DNA from: Wuchereria bancrofti | Lineage: Eukaryota > Nematoda > Chromadorea > Rhabditida > Onchocercidae | Reading direction: 5' to 3' | Length of the DNA: 64,000 nt | Assembly (NCBI GenBank): GCA_005281725.1 | Contig: SSBO01000001.1 | Coordinates: forward strand, 7,928,869-7,992,868 | In this document: positions 63,201-64,000 of the stretch, piece by piece | Position numbering within the stretch: the first letter of the stretch is position 1 | Layout of the letters: each line of letters starts with the position of its first letter | The notes under the pieces: model-generated | Databases searched by the model: none | Told to the model about the DNA's origin: nothing | What the model saw: the letters and a program-made list of their open reading frames with translations, nothing else | Made by a program: the position numbers and the translations under genes

Positions 63201-63515
63201 ATGGAATGCTCTAACAGCAAAAACAAATGTGACAATTTTTCAGATAAGAAAAATTATGAGTGCCCCCATGTCGGATGTACTATGAAAACAAAGAGCCGCA
63301 CGGAATACATAGTTCACAGGAAAACGCATCCCAAGCCTTTTATTTATGAATGCAGAGTGCCTGGTTGTGGGCGAACATTCAATCATCAATCAACATTCGT
63401 CTATCACCAGGAAACACACGGGTCTAAACTTAAGTGCGGAAACTGTGGCAAAATTTTCAGCTCTACGAATAATCTAAACTTTCACAGGAAGCGTTGTACG
63501 AAAGCGCCACGTTAG
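63201..63515 (+). CDS. Three-finger zinc-finger ORF (right-arm copy)
   Basis: This 104-codon ORF starts MECSNSKNKC and has CPHVGC and CRVPGC fingers (C-x4-C-x12-H-x3-H) followed by a CGNC finger with H-x3-C. The TTTTTCAG acceptor-like site is inside it, before the fingers. Compared with left copy 3, the finger framework (HRKTHPKPFIYEC) is identical, but helix residues differ: finger 2 has HQSTFVY against YQSTFAN, and finger 3 has STNNLNF against SKYKLSV. These include helix positions -1, 3 and 6, which choose bases in classical C2H2 fingers. Probably a nuclear DNA-binding protein, by inference from the fold. Confidence 0.65.
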   Translation: MECSNSKNKCDNFSDKKNYECPHVGCTMKTKSRTEYIVHRKTHPKPFIYECRVPGCGRTFNHQSTFVYHQETHGSKLKCGNCGKIFSSTNNLNFHRKRCTKAPR

Positions 63516-64000
63516 TTCCACAAATTCAAAAAATTTTAAACACTTATCCTGGCTGTTTACCTGAAGTGGAATGTACAGATGAGCTGAGAAAGATCCGTTG
63601 TACAGCAGTAAAAAATTCATTAAATACTTCGATACTTATCCAACCCAACAAAGAGATAGATCCTTCTCCTTTATGCTCAACATAAAAAACGATGAGCAGT
63701 ACCTGCTGTTCTAAGAATCTGATAAATTTAAAAATTATTTTCTTAAGAAGATTTTTGCTTTTACGTGAAATTGTGGATTTAAACAGTAAAGAATCAAGAA
63801 CTGATGATCTCATCGTAGCAGGAGATCTACAATGACATTTTTTCTTTAAATACGTGGAAAAACAAGTAAAGACCTGTGATCTAAGCTATTTGAAGTATAT
63901 TATCACAGACATTTTTATGATCGGTTTTCAAATTGCATTAATTAATTACAAACTGCTATGATAGAATTGTAAAAAGAAATGTTATAGGACAGTTTTTCAG

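Larger units (their letters stand above)
61800..64000. repeat. Right arm of the ~2.1-kb inverted repeat (mate 4226-6310), runs off the window
   Basis: It has the same order and content as the left arm on the opposite strand. The window ends at TTTTTCAG, which in the left arm is the acceptor-like site directly before zinc-finger copy 2, so another finger unit very probably starts at the first base outside. Confidence 0.88.

Overview
This is an AT-rich, intron-rich animal nuclear window. Gene content (a nematode-type globin, a close UNC-47/VGAT match, probable trans-splice acceptors directly before start codons) points to a nematode. Filarial or other spirurid is my inference; no species can be fixed from sequence alone. 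I checked all splice junctions by reading frame.

Layout: 1-1.1 kb holds a decayed ALKBH8-like relic on the minus strand. 2.7-6.4 kb is a cluster of small lineage-specific ORFs: three tandem three-finger zinc-finger ORFs, one acidic Ser/Asp-rich ORF and one Cys-containing ORF, all minus. A near-mirror copy occupies 61.6-64.0 kb on the plus strand, so about 55 kb of ordinary genes sits between inverted arms of about 2.1 kb. From 7.2 to 35.9 kb runs one 23-exon minus-strand gene for a membrane adenylyl-cyclase-like protein whose catalytic residues are largely replaced. Its introns hold a 350-bp TTCA microsatellite and two probable assembly artefacts (a 1,688-bp tandem copy joined by one N, and a 199-bp copy either side of a 20-N gap). 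35.9-41.8 kb is simple-repeat-rich and without genes I can see.

41.8-46.7 kb is the nucleoporin aladin (11 exons, minus), with a plus-strand tRNA-Arg(CCT) in its last intron. 48.6-54.2 kb is unc-47, the vesicular GABA transporter (plus). 55.9-57.4 kb is ribosomal protein L15 (plus, 5 coding exons, 204 aa). 57.8-60.1 kb is a 175-aa globin (minus).

The genes are functionally unrelated. The most unusual material is the zinc-finger/acidic-ORF module in the inverted arms, where the acidic ORF is almost invariant but the fingers differ at predicted DNA-contact positions, and the cyclase pseudoenzyme.
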